Below, in pieces: positions 16,381 to 25,448 of a stretch of DNA of 64,000 nt. The notes under the pieces were generated by a model. It ran no database searches, was not told the origin of the DNA, and saw only the letters and a list, made by a program, of their open reading frames with translations. The position numbers and the translations under genes were made by a program. The stretch spans positions 3,906,001-3,970,000 of the forward strand of contig CAVZZZ010000001.1 in NCBI GenBank assembly GCA_963780045.1. The letters run 5' to 3'. Source of the stretch: JANXQG01 sp963780045. GTDB lineage: Bacteria > Planctomycetota > Planctomycetia > Pirellulales > Thermoguttaceae. The stretch's first letter is position 1. Each line of letters opens with the position of its first letter.

Positions 16381-18002
16381 ATGACAATTTCCACGAGCCA
16401 ATCCATGCTGGAACTCATCGACCTCGACCAATCGATCTCCAAGCAAGACTACGAACAACAATTTCGTCCTCTGGAATTGGAACTCGGCGAACTGCAGCGC
16501 CGCGCCCGTGACGCCGGGTTGCCCGTGACAGTCGTTTTTTCCGGCTGGGCCGCGTCGGGCAAAGGGACCACCATCAACCGCGTCTGCCAGGCGCTGGACC
16601 CCCGCGGATTCAAGGTGCATTCCATCGTGCGTCCGGACAAGAACGAGCGCTACCACCCTTGGATGTGGCGTTTCTGGAGCGCCTTGCCCGCCGCCGGCCT
16701 ATGGGCGATCTTCGACCGTTCCTGGTATCGCCGCGCTCTGGAGGAGCGGATCGGCGGCGAGATCGATGAGGCGGCGGCCATGCGAACGCTTGTCGACGCC
16801 CGGCAGTTCGAGCGCGAACTCGCTTTAAGCGGCGCGCTGATCGTCAAGTTCTGGCTGCAGATCGGCAAGCGCGAGCAAGAGAAGCGGTTCAAGACGCTTA
16901 CCGCCAATCCCGCGACGGCTTGGCGGGTGGGCCGCGAGGAACGCCGCCAACAGCGGCACTACGAAGAGTTGACGACGCTCGTTGAAGAAATGATCGCGCA
17001 GACCGACGCTCCGGACGCTCGCTGGACAATCATCGCGGCAACGCAGCGTCGCTTCGCAAGGCTGAGCGTGTTCCGCACGCTCATCAACGCGGTCAAGGAA
17101 GCGCTGGGCGAAAGGAAGGAAGAAGGGGGAGGGGAGAAAGGGGAAGGGAGAGGGGAGATGGTAGCGGCGGGCGCTGACAATTCGGCTTCATCCTTGGACG
17201 CACCTCCCCCTTTCCTCCTCTTCCCTCCCAATGCCCACAGCGCTCAAGAGTCAAAGGCGGACGGACTCCCCGACACTTCCGCCGCCACGATTCTCCACCG
17301 CGTCGATCTCACGCTCTCGCTGAACCGCGAAGCGTACGAGGAGGAGCGCAAAAAGCTCGCGACGCGGCTGTTGACGGCCGAAAACGAACTCTACCTCAAG
17401 CGAATCCCGGCGGTGATCTGCTACGAAGGCTGGGACGCCGCTGGCAAGGGCGGCAATATCCGCCGCCTCACGCAGAGCTTCGACCCGCGCGGCTTTGAGG
17501 TCGTGCCGATTGCCGCGCCTTCCGCCGAGGAAAAGGCCCATCATTATCTCTGGCGCTTCTGGCGGCACGTTCCCAAGGCGGGCCACATCACGATCTTCGA
17601 CCGCACCTGGTACGGCCGCGTGCTCGTCGAGCGCGTGGAAGGGTTTTGCACGCCGGCCGAGTGGAAGCGGGCCTACGATGAAATCAACAACTTCGAACGG
17701 CAGTTGGCCGATTTCGGCACGGCAATCGTCAAGTTCTGGCTGCAAATCGACGCCGACGAACAACTCCGCCGCTTCAAAGAGCGGCAGGAAACGCCCCACA
17801 AGCAATGGAAAATCACCGAGGAGGACTGGCGCAATCGCGAGAAGCCCCGCTCTATGAGCCTGCGGTAAACGAGATGCTCTGGCGAACCAGCACGCCGCAC
17901 GCGCGGTGGACGATCCTCGAAGCCAACTGCAAATACTACGCGCGGATCAAGGCGCTGCGGACGGTGGCGGAGGCGCTGGAAAGCGCAGTTGAGCGCGTCT
18001 GA
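16381..18002 (+). CDS. Two-domain polyphosphate kinase 2 (polyphosphate:AMP phosphotransferase type), frameshifted
   Basis: Two PPK2 domains are present. Domain 1 has GWAASGKGT and IFDRSWYRR; domain 2 has GWDAAGKGG, SFDPRGFEV and IFDRTWYGRVLVERV. Duplicated-domain PPK2 enzymes of class II transfer phosphate from polyphosphate to AMP, and usually only the second domain is active; here the first also keeps its P-loop. A run of four C at 17845-17848 needs one more base to join NREK to PLYEPAVNEMLWRTST, the conserved C-terminus ending at 18002. Between the domains lies an in-frame purine/pyrimidine palindrome (17110-17229). The start is uncertain: ATG at 16381 or 16405, neither with a strong ribosome binding site. 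Confidence 0.87.
17110..17229. repeat. Polypurine/polypyrimidine inverted repeat inside the PPK2 gene
   Basis: A G/A-only run (about 17110-17159) faces a C/T-rich run (about 17204-17229) with a 45-base spacer. It is translated in frame as a Glu/Gly/Lys-rich segment, a short linker and a PPPFLLFPP-type segment, between the two kinase domains. Confidence 0.75.
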
Positions 18003-18042
18003 CCAGGACCGAATAGCGGCTGGTCTGTGGCTTTGCGGTCAT

Positions 18043-18965
18043 TTAGTCAATCTGGTACTCGGAATGCACTGTCTGACATGCCCAGCATGGGTGAAAGATG
18101 ATCTGTGCGAATTCAGTCCGCATCGGGAACTCTGCGTCGAGATCAATGACCGCGAGAAGTCTCATCGTGTAATAACGCTTGTTTCTCATAAGCGGGTGTC
18201 CCCAGGTATGCGTCGGACAATTCGCATTCGGACAGACGATATCGCGGTCGCCCTGCTGCAATACCGGAAGCCCGCCGAATTGGCTGCTACGGGCGACGCC
18301 ATTCCATCGTTCCGGGGCATCGGCAGCAAAGTGGTCGGCGAGCAGTGTTCTATCGGCTGGCCGAAGCCACGGCGTCCCCAAGTGATCGCAACTCTGGATC
18401 AGCTTTTCGGCCTCGGTAGGAATTCTTCGAAAGTAGAGGCGGCGGCGTGGGAAAACCGCGGGGAACTCACTAAACGGACTAGCGTCTTCGGCGGAAGCAA
18501 CTTTGAAGATCGAAAGTCGATTTCCGGCACGTCGATAAGCGGCTTGGTGCGCGCAGTGGAGACAGAAATAGAGCGGAAGCCGTTTGAGCTTACCGAAAAC
18601 GTCCCTCGATTCTTCCCGGAAACGGGGATCGCTGCAGTCGATATCCCAAAGAAGGTGAAGCGGCTTCTCGCAATGCGGACACACGGCAGCCCGATGCGGC
18701 GACGCCCCTCCTTGCCAATGGCTCGCGCGATTTCCGGCGCTGCGGCCAAGTGGTAACCTTGGCGTAAGTAGTAGCGAGACCGCCAGTTCTCGGGAACGTC
18801 GCGGTCGCTGCGCCTCCGCGCACGGCCCACCCGATCCGCCTCTTCTATTTCTTTGTCGACGATCTCACGGAAGGCGTCGAGATCGGCATCTGAAAGTTGA
18901 ATGTCACCTAAGCCAAGACTACCTTGCAGCGCGTCGATAATCTCCTCGCGGGACGATTTCGGCAA
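18043..18965 (-). CDS. Multi-CxxC putative zinc-binding protein, frameshifted
   Basis: The N-terminal 85 residues start MPKSSREEIIDALQ and contain an acidic helix (EIVDKEIEEADR) and an SRYYLRQGYHLAAAPEIA segment. Near 18690 the frame must gain one base to continue into a Cys-rich part with CPHCEKP, FCLHC, VCPNANC and CWAC, which suggests one or two zinc ribbons. I read the two frames as one protein of about 307 residues; an independent GTG start for the second half is the alternative. No family was recognised. It ends 40 bp from the convergent PPK2 gene and has no obvious partner. Confidence 0.5.
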
Positions 18966-19078
18966 CCATAGCGCCTGCGAGGATCGTGCGTGCGGCTTCG
19001 TTCATTGATGCGTCGCGTGACGTTTAGTGTTTCAGTCGGTTTTCCGCTAAAACCAACGGAGGTCCGTGAGCTTTCCCA

Positions 19079-19207
19079 TCATTCACCAGCTTCCTTGATG
19101 ACGGCTGCCTCGATTGACGTGGAGACAAAGAAGCCGGCTTCCGATTCCAAGTCATCGATCATCGCGCCGACGGACGCAATATGGCCCTCCCGTATACCCC
19201 GCCGCGC
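19079..19207 (-). pseudogene. C-terminal remnant resembling a DUF3368 PIN-type toxin
   Basis: A 42-codon open stretch reads REGHIASVGAMIDDL, then AGFFVSTSIEAAVIKEAGE and a stop. Basic-Gly-x-I, a helix with DDL, AGF(F/W)VS and a terminal AGE match what I recall of the C-terminus of DUF3368 PIN-domain toxins. The catalytic N-terminal part is missing; FabF coding sequence begins about 60 bp away. No antitoxin gene is seen. It would be a non-functional remnant, or a toxin broken by sequence errors. Confidence 0.4.
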
Positions 19208-19267
19208 GCTCGGCAACGGAGAGCGGCCACTGCCATGCAAGTGTGGCGCCCGCGCCGCGCTGCAAAA

Positions 19268-20548
19268 TCAAACCCGCTTGCAGATCAGCGCGATGTTCTG
19301 GCCGCCGAAGCCGAAACTGTTGCTTAGAGCCACGTTGCAGCGCAGTTTCTCGCGCGACATTGGGGATGTAATCCAGGTCGCAATCGGGATCGGGGTTCTC
19401 GTAGTTGATCGTCGGCGGCAGGGCATTGTCGCGGATCGCCAACAGGCAGAAGATCAATTCCGTGGCGCCAGCCGCGGCAATGAGATGGCCCATCATGCTC
19501 TTCGTGCTGGAGACCGGAACCTTGGCGGCATGCGGCCCGAATACGGCCTTGATCGCCAACGACTCGACGCTGTCGTTGACCTTGGTGCTCGTGCCGTGGG
19601 CGTTGATGTAGTGGATGTCCTCCGGCCCCATGCGGGCATCGGCTAGCGCCATTTTCATGCAACTGATCGCGCCGCGGCCTTCGGGGTGCGTGTCGGTGAT
19701 GCGATAGGCGTCTGCCGTCGAGCCGTAGCCAACGATTTCCCCGTAAATCCGCGCCCGCGGGCCTTGGCCATCTCAAGCTCTTCAAGCACCACCATACCGG
19801 CGCCCTCGCCGAGCACAAAACCATCCCGCTCGCGGTCGAAAGGACGCGAGGCCCGCGCGGGCTCGTCATTGCGGGTGGAAAGCGCGGTAAGCAGGTTGAA
19901 GCCGGTCACGCCAAAAGGATGGATCATGGTGTGGGTGCCGCCGGCGAGCATCGCGTCAGCCTCGCCGCGGCGGATGATCTCCACCGCCTCGCCCACAGCC
20001 TGGCTGCTGGCCGCGCACGCGGTGAGGCAGTTCAGATTCGGTCCTTGCGCGTTGAACATTGCCGCCAGGTGGCCCGCCGGCATGTTCGGCTCCTGCTCCA
20101 ACTCGGCGATCGGATTGAGCAGTTCCAGCCCTTTCCGGCAAAACCGGGCGACATCAAACGTTGCACCGCCGTTGAGGCCCGCGAGTATCATTTCCGTGAA
20201 GCGCTCGAAATCCTGCTGGCCCTCGCCGCTGCCCGTGTAGACGCCGAAGCGCGCAGGATCGCGGTGCGACTCAAGGATTCCGGAATCGCACATTGCTTTC
20301 TTGGCGGCGCCGATGGCGAAGCGCGTATGCCGGCCTTGGAGTTTCCAGTCGTCGGGCTTCTCGCCCACTTCGGAAATGTCCCAATTCTTGACTTCGGCGG
20401 AAATCTTCGTGGGAAAGTTGGAGGCGTCGAAGAGCGTCGTATAGTCGACGCCCGACTCTCCGGCCAGCAACCGCTTCCAGACCGCCTCGACGTCCGCGCC
20501 CAACGGCGTGACCAGTCCCATGCCCGTGATGACAACGCGCCGCGTCAT
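19268..20548 (-). CDS. fabF: Beta-ketoacyl-ACP synthase II (FabF), two frameshifts
   Basis: The protein opens MTRRVVITGMGLVTPLG and keeps the condensing-enzyme triad: Cys in TACAASSQ, His in NAHGTSTKVND and His in SMMGHLIAAAGATE. One base is missing in a G run near 19752 (ARGARIYGEIVGYGST is restored) and a CG dinucleotide is missing near 19340 (restoring VAREKLR and the terminal SNSFGFGGQNIALICKRV). Corrected length is about 427 residues, close to the usual 410-420. It catalyses chain elongation with malonyl-ACP and ends the minus-strand fatty-acid cluster. The breaks sit in simple runs, so sequence error is the likely cause. Confidence 0.85.
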
Positions 20549-20683
20549 GACTGCACTACTCCACTGCTGACCACGGGCGCGGCGCGCGGGTTGGCGTTCG
20601 GGGATGTCGATCGCCGTTCTGCCAAAACCGTTGCTGCCAGCGGCCGCAGGCTGATGATTGCAAGATGCTTCGTCGATTCGGCA

Positions 20684-21180
20684 CAGCCTTGCCGGCGGAC
20701 GCAGCGGACTGCCGTCCGCTGCGCGACCTACGCGGTAAGCGCCGAATACGCGCATCATGGAAAGGAACACTTCGGGCGAAAAAAACGTTCCCAACCAAGG
20801 GGCGTTAAGGTGAGTAAAGAGGATTTCCGCCTCCGCTTGCAGTCGCTCGCCAATGTGGCTGGTTGCGCGGACCGTGCGCCTTCGGCGCTTTTGCGCTCGA
20901 TCATCGCCGCGTACGTGAGCGTGTCGCCGGGCCGCGCGTGACAGTGGAATTGCGCCCGGTTGATCTTTACCAAAATCACTTTTTCCGTGAACTGGCTGTG
21001 CTCGCACACCAAAAGGCCGCCCGTTTGCGCCATGCCCTCGATCACCAAGGAGTTGGGAAAGAGGGGGTATTCCGGAAAGTGATCGTGGAGGTAGTCCTCG
21101 GCCAGGGAAACACACTTGATCGCCTTGGCCCGGCAACCGCTTTCGAACTCCAGAAATCTGTCGATCCAGAACCAGCGCAT
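20684..21180 (-). CDS. FabA/FabZ-type 3-hydroxyacyl-ACP dehydratase, second copy, frameshifted
   Basis: The hot-dog-fold protein starts MRWFWIDRFLEFESG, 4 bp after the ACP stop. The active-site His lies in DHFPEYPLFPN and the acidic residue in LVIEGMAQTGG. Near 20874 one base is missing; correction gives ATSHIGERLQAEAEILF and LGTFFSPEVFL. The right limit is approximate: after LRPPARL the corrected frame stays open into fabF with no stop, so a further indel probably hides the real end before 20556. The second site reads PLFPNSL where the first dehydratase has PVMPGVL, so the two dehydratases may differ in substrate. Confidence 0.72.
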
Positions 21181-21184
21181 GGAT

Positions 21185-21577
21185 TCAGCCCGTGAGTTGC
21201 ACTTTGCTTTCCACAAAACGGCACATGTCGGCCACGGTGAGCACGTTGGCGAAGTCCTGCACTACCGGATTCTTGGCAAACTCGTCGAGATTGGCGAAAG
21301 GCATCCGCTGGCGGAGCTCGGAGAGGCCCAACTCGGTAACTTTGCCGTCCTGCACGTACTTCGAATCGGTGAGCACGTCTTCCGGGAAGAGCTCGTTGCG
21401 CGGGATCTTGATGTCGAAGGACTTCTCCAGGCGGAAGACGATGTCCAGGAAGTCGATCGACTCGGCCCCCAAATCGCCCACCAGCGTCGCCTCGGGCGTG
21501 ATGTCCTCCTCGTCCACTCCCAACGCCTCGGTCAGGGCGACCTTGATCTTCTCGTACACTTCTTCCTTTGTCGGCAT
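21185..21577 (-). CDS. Acyl carrier protein, extended form
   Basis: The first 80 residues are a typical ACP: MPTKEEVYEKIKVALTEALG, acidic helices and the phosphopantetheine serine in GAESIDFLD (GAES instead of GADS). The total length is 130 residues, against about 78 for the usual protein, because of a C-terminal extension (LSELRQRMPFANLDEFAK and a VADMCRFVESK helix). The extension could direct it to the particular dehydratase and synthase encoded next to it. It sits between fabG and the second dehydratase. Confidence 0.88.
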   Translation of the reverse strand: MPTKEEVYEKIKVALTEALGVDEEDITPEATLVGDLGAESIDFLDIVFRLEKSFDIKIPRNELFPEDVLTDSKYVQDGKVTELGLSELRQRMPFANLDEFAKNPVVQDFANVLTVADMCRFVESKVQLTG

Positions 21578-21598
21578 TTCAAATTGACTCCTGGTCAG

Positions 21599-21662
21599 TG
21601 TTCAGTTTTCAGTTTTCAGTTTTCAGTTAGAAGTCGCGAATTGAAAACTGAAAACTGAAAAC
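21599..21662. repeat. TTCAGTTT tandem array facing its complement
   Basis: Three to four copies of TTCAGTTT (about 21599-21629) are followed after a short loop by three copies of AACTGAAA (about 21641-21662), giving a long A/T-rich hairpin between the ACP and FabG genes. A related pair of TCAGTTTTCAG units lies at 50410-50440. It could attenuate transcription within the operon. Confidence 0.75.
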
Positions 21663-21666
21663 TACA

Positions 21667-22419
21667 TCAATATCCTCCCAAGCTCAGGCCGCCATCGACT
21701 CGCAGCACCTGCCCAGTAAGGTAGGACGCCTCGTCGCTGGCGAGGAAAGCAACCACGGTCGCGATTTCCTCGGGTTTGCCGATCCGCTTCATGGGAATAA
21801 CGCTTTTGATCTGGTCGCCGGCGATGCCGCGAACGACCTGGCTCATGTCGGTTTCAATCATGCCCGGCGCAACGGCATTAACGCGGACCTTCCGCGCCGC
21901 GAGCTCCTTGGCCAGCGCGCGGGTGAGGCCGTTGATGCCCCCCTTGCTGGCCGCATAATTCACTTGTCCCCGCGAGGCGAACTCGGCCGCGGTGCTGGAA
22001 AGGTTCACGATGCTGCCGCTGCGTTGCATCATCATCGGCTGACTCACGGCGCGGCAGTAGTTGAACGTGCCGCAGAGGTTCGTGTCCAGCACGTCGCGCC
22101 ACTGCTGGTCGGTCATCGCGCCGGTCAGCCCGTCCTTGACGATTCCCGCCGAGTTTACCAGGATGTCGATCCGCTGCCACTGTTTGGCTACGTCGTCGAC
22201 AATTTCTTGCGCCCGCCCGGCGTCGCGAACATCGGCCTGCACCGCGCGGACCTGCCGGCCCTGGGCGGAAAGCTCGGCGGCCAGATTGTCGGCCGCCGCC
22301 TGGTTCGCATGGTAAACAAATGCCACGTTGGCGCCCTCGGCGGCCAATTGCATCACGCACGCCCGGCCGATGCCGCGGCTGCCGCCCGTCACAATCGCTG
22401 TCCTGCCTTGAAGTCGCAT
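21667..22419 (-). CDS. fabG: 3-oxoacyl-ACP reductase (FabG)
   Basis: The 250-residue short-chain dehydrogenase has the cofactor motif TGGSRGIG, NSAG in place of the usual NNAG, a catalytic Ser in SIVNLSSTAAEF, and the YAASKGG active site. The end (YLTGQVLRVDGGLSLGG) is characteristic of FabG. It reduces 3-oxoacyl-ACP with NADPH in fatty-acid elongation. It lies 17 bp after the first dehydratase gene. The frame is intact. Confidence 0.93.
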   Translation of the reverse strand: MRLQGRTAIVTGGSRGIGRACVMQLAAEGANVAFVYHANQAAADNLAAELSAQGRQVRAVQADVRDAGRAQEIVDDVAKQWQRIDILVNSAGIVKDGLTGAMTDQQWRDVLDTNLCGTFNYCRAVSQPMMMQRSGSIVNLSSTAAEFASRGQVNYAASKGGINGLTRALAKELAARKVRVNAVAPGMIETDMSQVVRGIAGDQIKSVIPMKRIGKPEEIATVVAFLASDEASYLTGQVLRVDGGLSLGGY

Positions 22420-22436
22420 GGGTCTTGTGCAAAGGG

Positions 22437-22934
22437 CTAAACCGTGGCGGGGACAACCGGCGCGCCCGGTTGGTACAACACGCTCAAAAGGCTCCGCATT
22501 TCCTCCAGGATCATGTCGTCCAGGCCCGCGTCCGCCGGATTTCGCTCGGCCAGGTTGTACCGTTCCAGCAACAGCCGAGCGCTGACCGTCGTGCGGCCCT
22601 CCACGGTTCCGTGCGCCTTCACTTTCGTTTCTGATTCGCTTTGAGAAATGATCTCGGCGGTCACGGTAAGAAGCTGCCCCGGCTCGACGAACTGCCCGTA
22701 TTTTACGTTGTTTGCCTGTTTCAATAAGATCACGGAATGGGCGAAATCCTCGGTCAGGCGAATGAGCCAGGCCGCAGCCTGCGTCATGGCCTCCAGCATC
22801 AACACCCCCGGCATAACGGGGAAGTTGGGAAAATGGTCCCCCAAGTACTCTTCAGCCATCGACAGTGACTTGACGGCAGTTATACTCACACCGGGCCGGA
22901 AGTCAATAATTCGGTCGATCAGCAAAAAACGCAT
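22437..22934 (-). CDS. FabZ-like 3-hydroxyacyl-ACP dehydratase, first copy
   Basis: The 165-residue hot-dog protein starts at ATG 22934 (MRFLLIDRIIDF). The active-site region DHFPNFPVMPG and MLEAMTQ carries the expected His and Glu. A C-terminal tail of about 35 residues (ADAGLDDMILEEM) is longer than in canonical FabZ. It is the first gene of the fatty-acid cluster and has its own promoter-like sequence. Confidence 0.88.
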   Translation of the reverse strand: MRFLLIDRIIDFRPGVSITAVKSLSMAEEYLGDHFPNFPVMPGVLMLEAMTQAAAWLIRLTEDFAHSVILLKQANNVKYGQFVEPGQLLTVTAEIISQSESETKVKAHGTVEGRTTVSARLLLERYNLAERNPADAGLDDMILEEMRSLLSVLYQPGAPVVPATV

Positions 22935-22967
22935 TAAAATCGGCCCGCTCAGGTTATAAACGATGCA

Positions 22968-22996
22968 AGTATAGCGGGATGCGAGGGTTTCTACAA
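22968..22996 (-). promoter_or_regulatory. Promoter of the fatty-acid cluster
   Basis: On the minus strand TTGTAG (22996-22991) and TATACT (22973-22968) are separated by 17 bp, about 35 bp before the first dehydratase start. Confidence 0.4.
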
Positions 22997-23105
22997 CGGC
23001 CGCCGAATACGGACCCCAGGAATTAATGCAGTCGGGGACCACCGCGCCGGAGTATAGCGGATTAGCACAGAATAGGTAAAGACGCGGACTTCGTGGGGAA
23101 ATAAA

Positions 23106-24626
23106 ATGGACATAACTCGGCGCGGCATGTTGGCGGCGGCCGGTTCGGGCGCTGCCGCGCTGGTGGCGGCGCGGCTTGCGACAAAAGCGGACGCTGGACC
23201 GCAACCAGCCGATGCCGGCCAGTTCGCGTATCCCTATCGAATCGCTTTTGGGGCCTGGATTAATGATATGCGCCGCCGGCCGCTTCCTCTGGGGAACTGG
23301 CCCGCGCCGCAGTTCGACGACGAGACGATCGAAAGCGCGATCCAAGCGATGGACGTCCAGTCGGCGGCCGGCTTCAACTACCTCGACGCTTGGGGCCTGT
23401 TCGCCACCTACGGCTGGCCCGTGGATATTGCCAGCGCCGTGGACGAACCCCGCCGCCGCCGTTTGCGCCGGCTGAAGGACGCCGCGCGGCAGCGGAACAT
23501 CCGCCTCTCGCTCGGACTGGGCGTTTACAGTTGGGGCTACGACAAGATCATTGCCGCGGACTCGGCCGTGCGCGGAAAGAATGCCGACGGCTCGCCGCAC
23601 GCCCATGCGATGTGCGACCACAATCCGAAATCGTTCGAGTACGTCAAGCGGATCATCGACTTCGCCCTCGGCCAGTGCGAGTTCGGCGCCGTCCACTTGG
23701 AATCGTGCGACCTCGGCTGCTGCTTCTGTCAGCACTGTGCCGGCAAGGATGGAGTGGTCGGCTACAACGCGCACATCAATTCCAAGACGGCCGATTACAT
23801 CAAGCAGAAATGGCCGGACAAGCTCGTCTACGTGATCACGATTAGCTGGACCGGGGCCGGCAAGACGTTCACTGCCGCCGAGGAAGACAAGGTCGTCCAG
23901 CTAAGCCGGCACGTCGATTGCATTTTCGACCAGGGACATACGGGATACCAGGTCCCTGAAGACAAGCGCCGCGAGTTCATCAGCCGGCTGCACTGCGCCT
24001 ACGGCACGTCGGGAAAGCTCTGGCTCTATCCCGATACTCGCTGGGATCGGGCGTCGTACTTCCTGCCTTATCCGAAGCGGGCCGGCGAAGCCCTCGTCAA
24101 GCAATTTGCCGACGGCGTGCGCGGTTGCCTTTACTACCAGGGGCCCGTAACCAACGCCGGGCAGGAACTGATGATCGCGCTAGGCGGCCGCATCCTTTCC
24201 GACACGCGGCGCAAGCCGGCGGACGTACTGGATGAGGTTCTGGAAAAGCTCTACCGGCCGCGGAACGCCGCAGCCGCGCGACGACTTGCCCGTATCGTCG
24301 AGCTGGCGGAGGAATCTTATTTCAGCCAATGGGCCGAGGAGCGATTCCGCAAGCTCTGGGGCGTACCCAAACCCGGCGAGTTCAAGCTCGATCAAGGTCT
24401 CTTTGGCACGTCACCGGGCCCGGCGACCTACCTGCAGGAACCGTGCCTTGATGCCAAAGGGCGCAAGGCCTACCGCGAAGGGCTCGTCGCTATCCTCGGC
24501 GAGCTGCCAAAGCTGGAAGGCCAGTGCGATGATCGCGGCAGGTTGGCAAATATCGAACGCAGCGTTATCGTGACGCTCGCCATGTTGAACACCGTCTGTT
24601 CTTGCTTGGGCGAGCCGCGGCCGTAG
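23106..24626 (+). CDS. Tat-exported protein, possibly a glycoside-hydrolase-like TIM barrel
   Basis: The 506-residue protein begins with a twin-arginine signal (TRRGMLAAAGSGAAALVAA). The body includes FNYLDAWGLFATYGW, IRLSLGLGVYSWGYDK, FGAVHLESCDLGCCFCQHC and VYVITISW, strand-like pieces at spacing that could form a (beta/alpha)8 barrel. A CxxCC/CxxC cluster (CDLGCCFCQHC) is notable and may bind a metal. No known glycosidase motif could be fixed, so enzymatic function is a guess. It is transcribed divergently from the fatty-acid cluster and has no operon partner. Confidence 0.65.
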   Translation: MDITRRGMLAAAGSGAAALVAARLATKADAGPQPADAGQFAYPYRIAFGAWINDMRRRPLPLGNWPAPQFDDETIESAIQAMDVQSAAGFNYLDAWGLFATYGWPVDIASAVDEPRRRRLRRLKDAARQRNIRLSLGLGVYSWGYDKIIAADSAVRGKNADGSPHAHAMCDHNPKSFEYVKRIIDFALGQCEFGAVHLESCDLGCCFCQHCAGKDGVVGYNAHINSKTADYIKQKWPDKLVYVITISWTGAGKTFTAAEEDKVVQLSRHVDCIFDQGHTGYQVPEDKRREFISRLHCAYGTSGKLWLYPDTRWDRASYFLPYPKRAGEALVKQFADGVRGCLYYQGPVTNAGQELMIALGGRILSDTRRKPADVLDEVLEKLYRPRNAAAARRLARIVELAEESYFSQWAEERFRKLWGVPKPGEFKLDQGLFGTSPGPATYLQEPCLDAKGRKAYREGLVAILGELPKLEGQCDDRGRLANIERSVIVTLAMLNTVCSCLGEPRP

Positions 24627-24802
24627 ATCGGCTCTAACGACGCTCACAGCATGAATCTTCGGTCTTGTGCATCCGGGGAACGGTGACACTCGCAGCATTA
24701 CCCCGTTCCAGCAGCCTTCGTGTTCCAGTCGCCAGTTGTCCGCTGAGTTGACAGAAGCCGGGCGAAGCCGTAGTATGCCCAATGTTTTGCACGCAAGAAG
24801 AG

Positions 24803-25336
24803 ATGATCTTTTACAGTATCCCGTACGACACCGGCAAAAGTATTGCGAGAGCTTACAATAGCTTCGTGAAACTTTTGCCGAAAGAGAGCGATTTTGCCTG
24901 TTTTCTTGACGGCGACGCATGTTTCACGACATCGACGTTCGGGCATCCGTTAGAGGCGATCGTGGCGGCGCATCCGCGGGGACGGTTGTTCTACGCGACC
25001 ACTAATCGAATTGGCTGTAGCTGGCAACGAGCTGTTGGCGCTCCTGCCGGAAATGACGTCGCACTCCATCGGAAATTCGGGAAAGCGCTTCTCGATAGGC
25101 ATGGGTACCAAGTACGAGAAGTTCACGGGATGAATGCCGCAAGCGGCTTCTTGATCCTAGTTCGCAAGGACCTTTGGCGAGCAGTAGGAGGGTTCCGCGG
25201 ACCGGGAATGCTTGGCGTGGACCGCGCGTTCTTTTCCGACGTGAAAAAACGCGGCGTACCGATCTATCAAATGATGGGTGTTTACCTTTACCATTGGTAT
25301 CGAGGAGGAACAGGTGACACAAGCCACTTACGGTAA
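24803..25336 (+). CDS. GT-A-like glycosyltransferase
   Basis: About 177 residues start at MIFYSIPYDTGKSIARAYN, preferred over an ATG 21 bases earlier because of conserved-looking content and an AAGAAG before it. The DxD-like site is FLDGDACF, and MNAASGFLILVRKDLWRAVGGF is the usual acceptor-side region of family 2 transferases. It is short for a complete GT2 enzyme. It opens a run of glycosyltransferase-type genes reaching 32.4 kb. Confidence 0.7.
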   Translation: MIFYSIPYDTGKSIARAYNSFVKLLPKESDFACFLDGDACFTTSTFGHPLEAIVAAHPRGRLFYATTNRIGCSWQRAVGAPAGNDVALHRKFGKALLDRHGYQVREVHGMNAASGFLILVRKDLWRAVGGFRGPGMLGVDRAFFSDVKKRGVPIYQMMGVYLYHWYRGGTGDTSHLR

Positions 25337-25448
25337 GCATTGAGGTGCAATTTGCGCGTCGCCGAGGCTTCGCCGGCGGGAAGAACTCCGCTGACCGTGG
25401 TCAGTTCGCGACGGCCGACGAGCGTGGTCGCGTCAAATTGAGCAGAAA

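Noticed and set aside
19655..21136. A single long frame suggesting a dehydratase-FabF fusion
   Set aside because: The dehydratase begins in another frame at 21180 and FabF has its own start with the usual N-terminus at 20548; the continuous frame is most simply an artefact of small indels.
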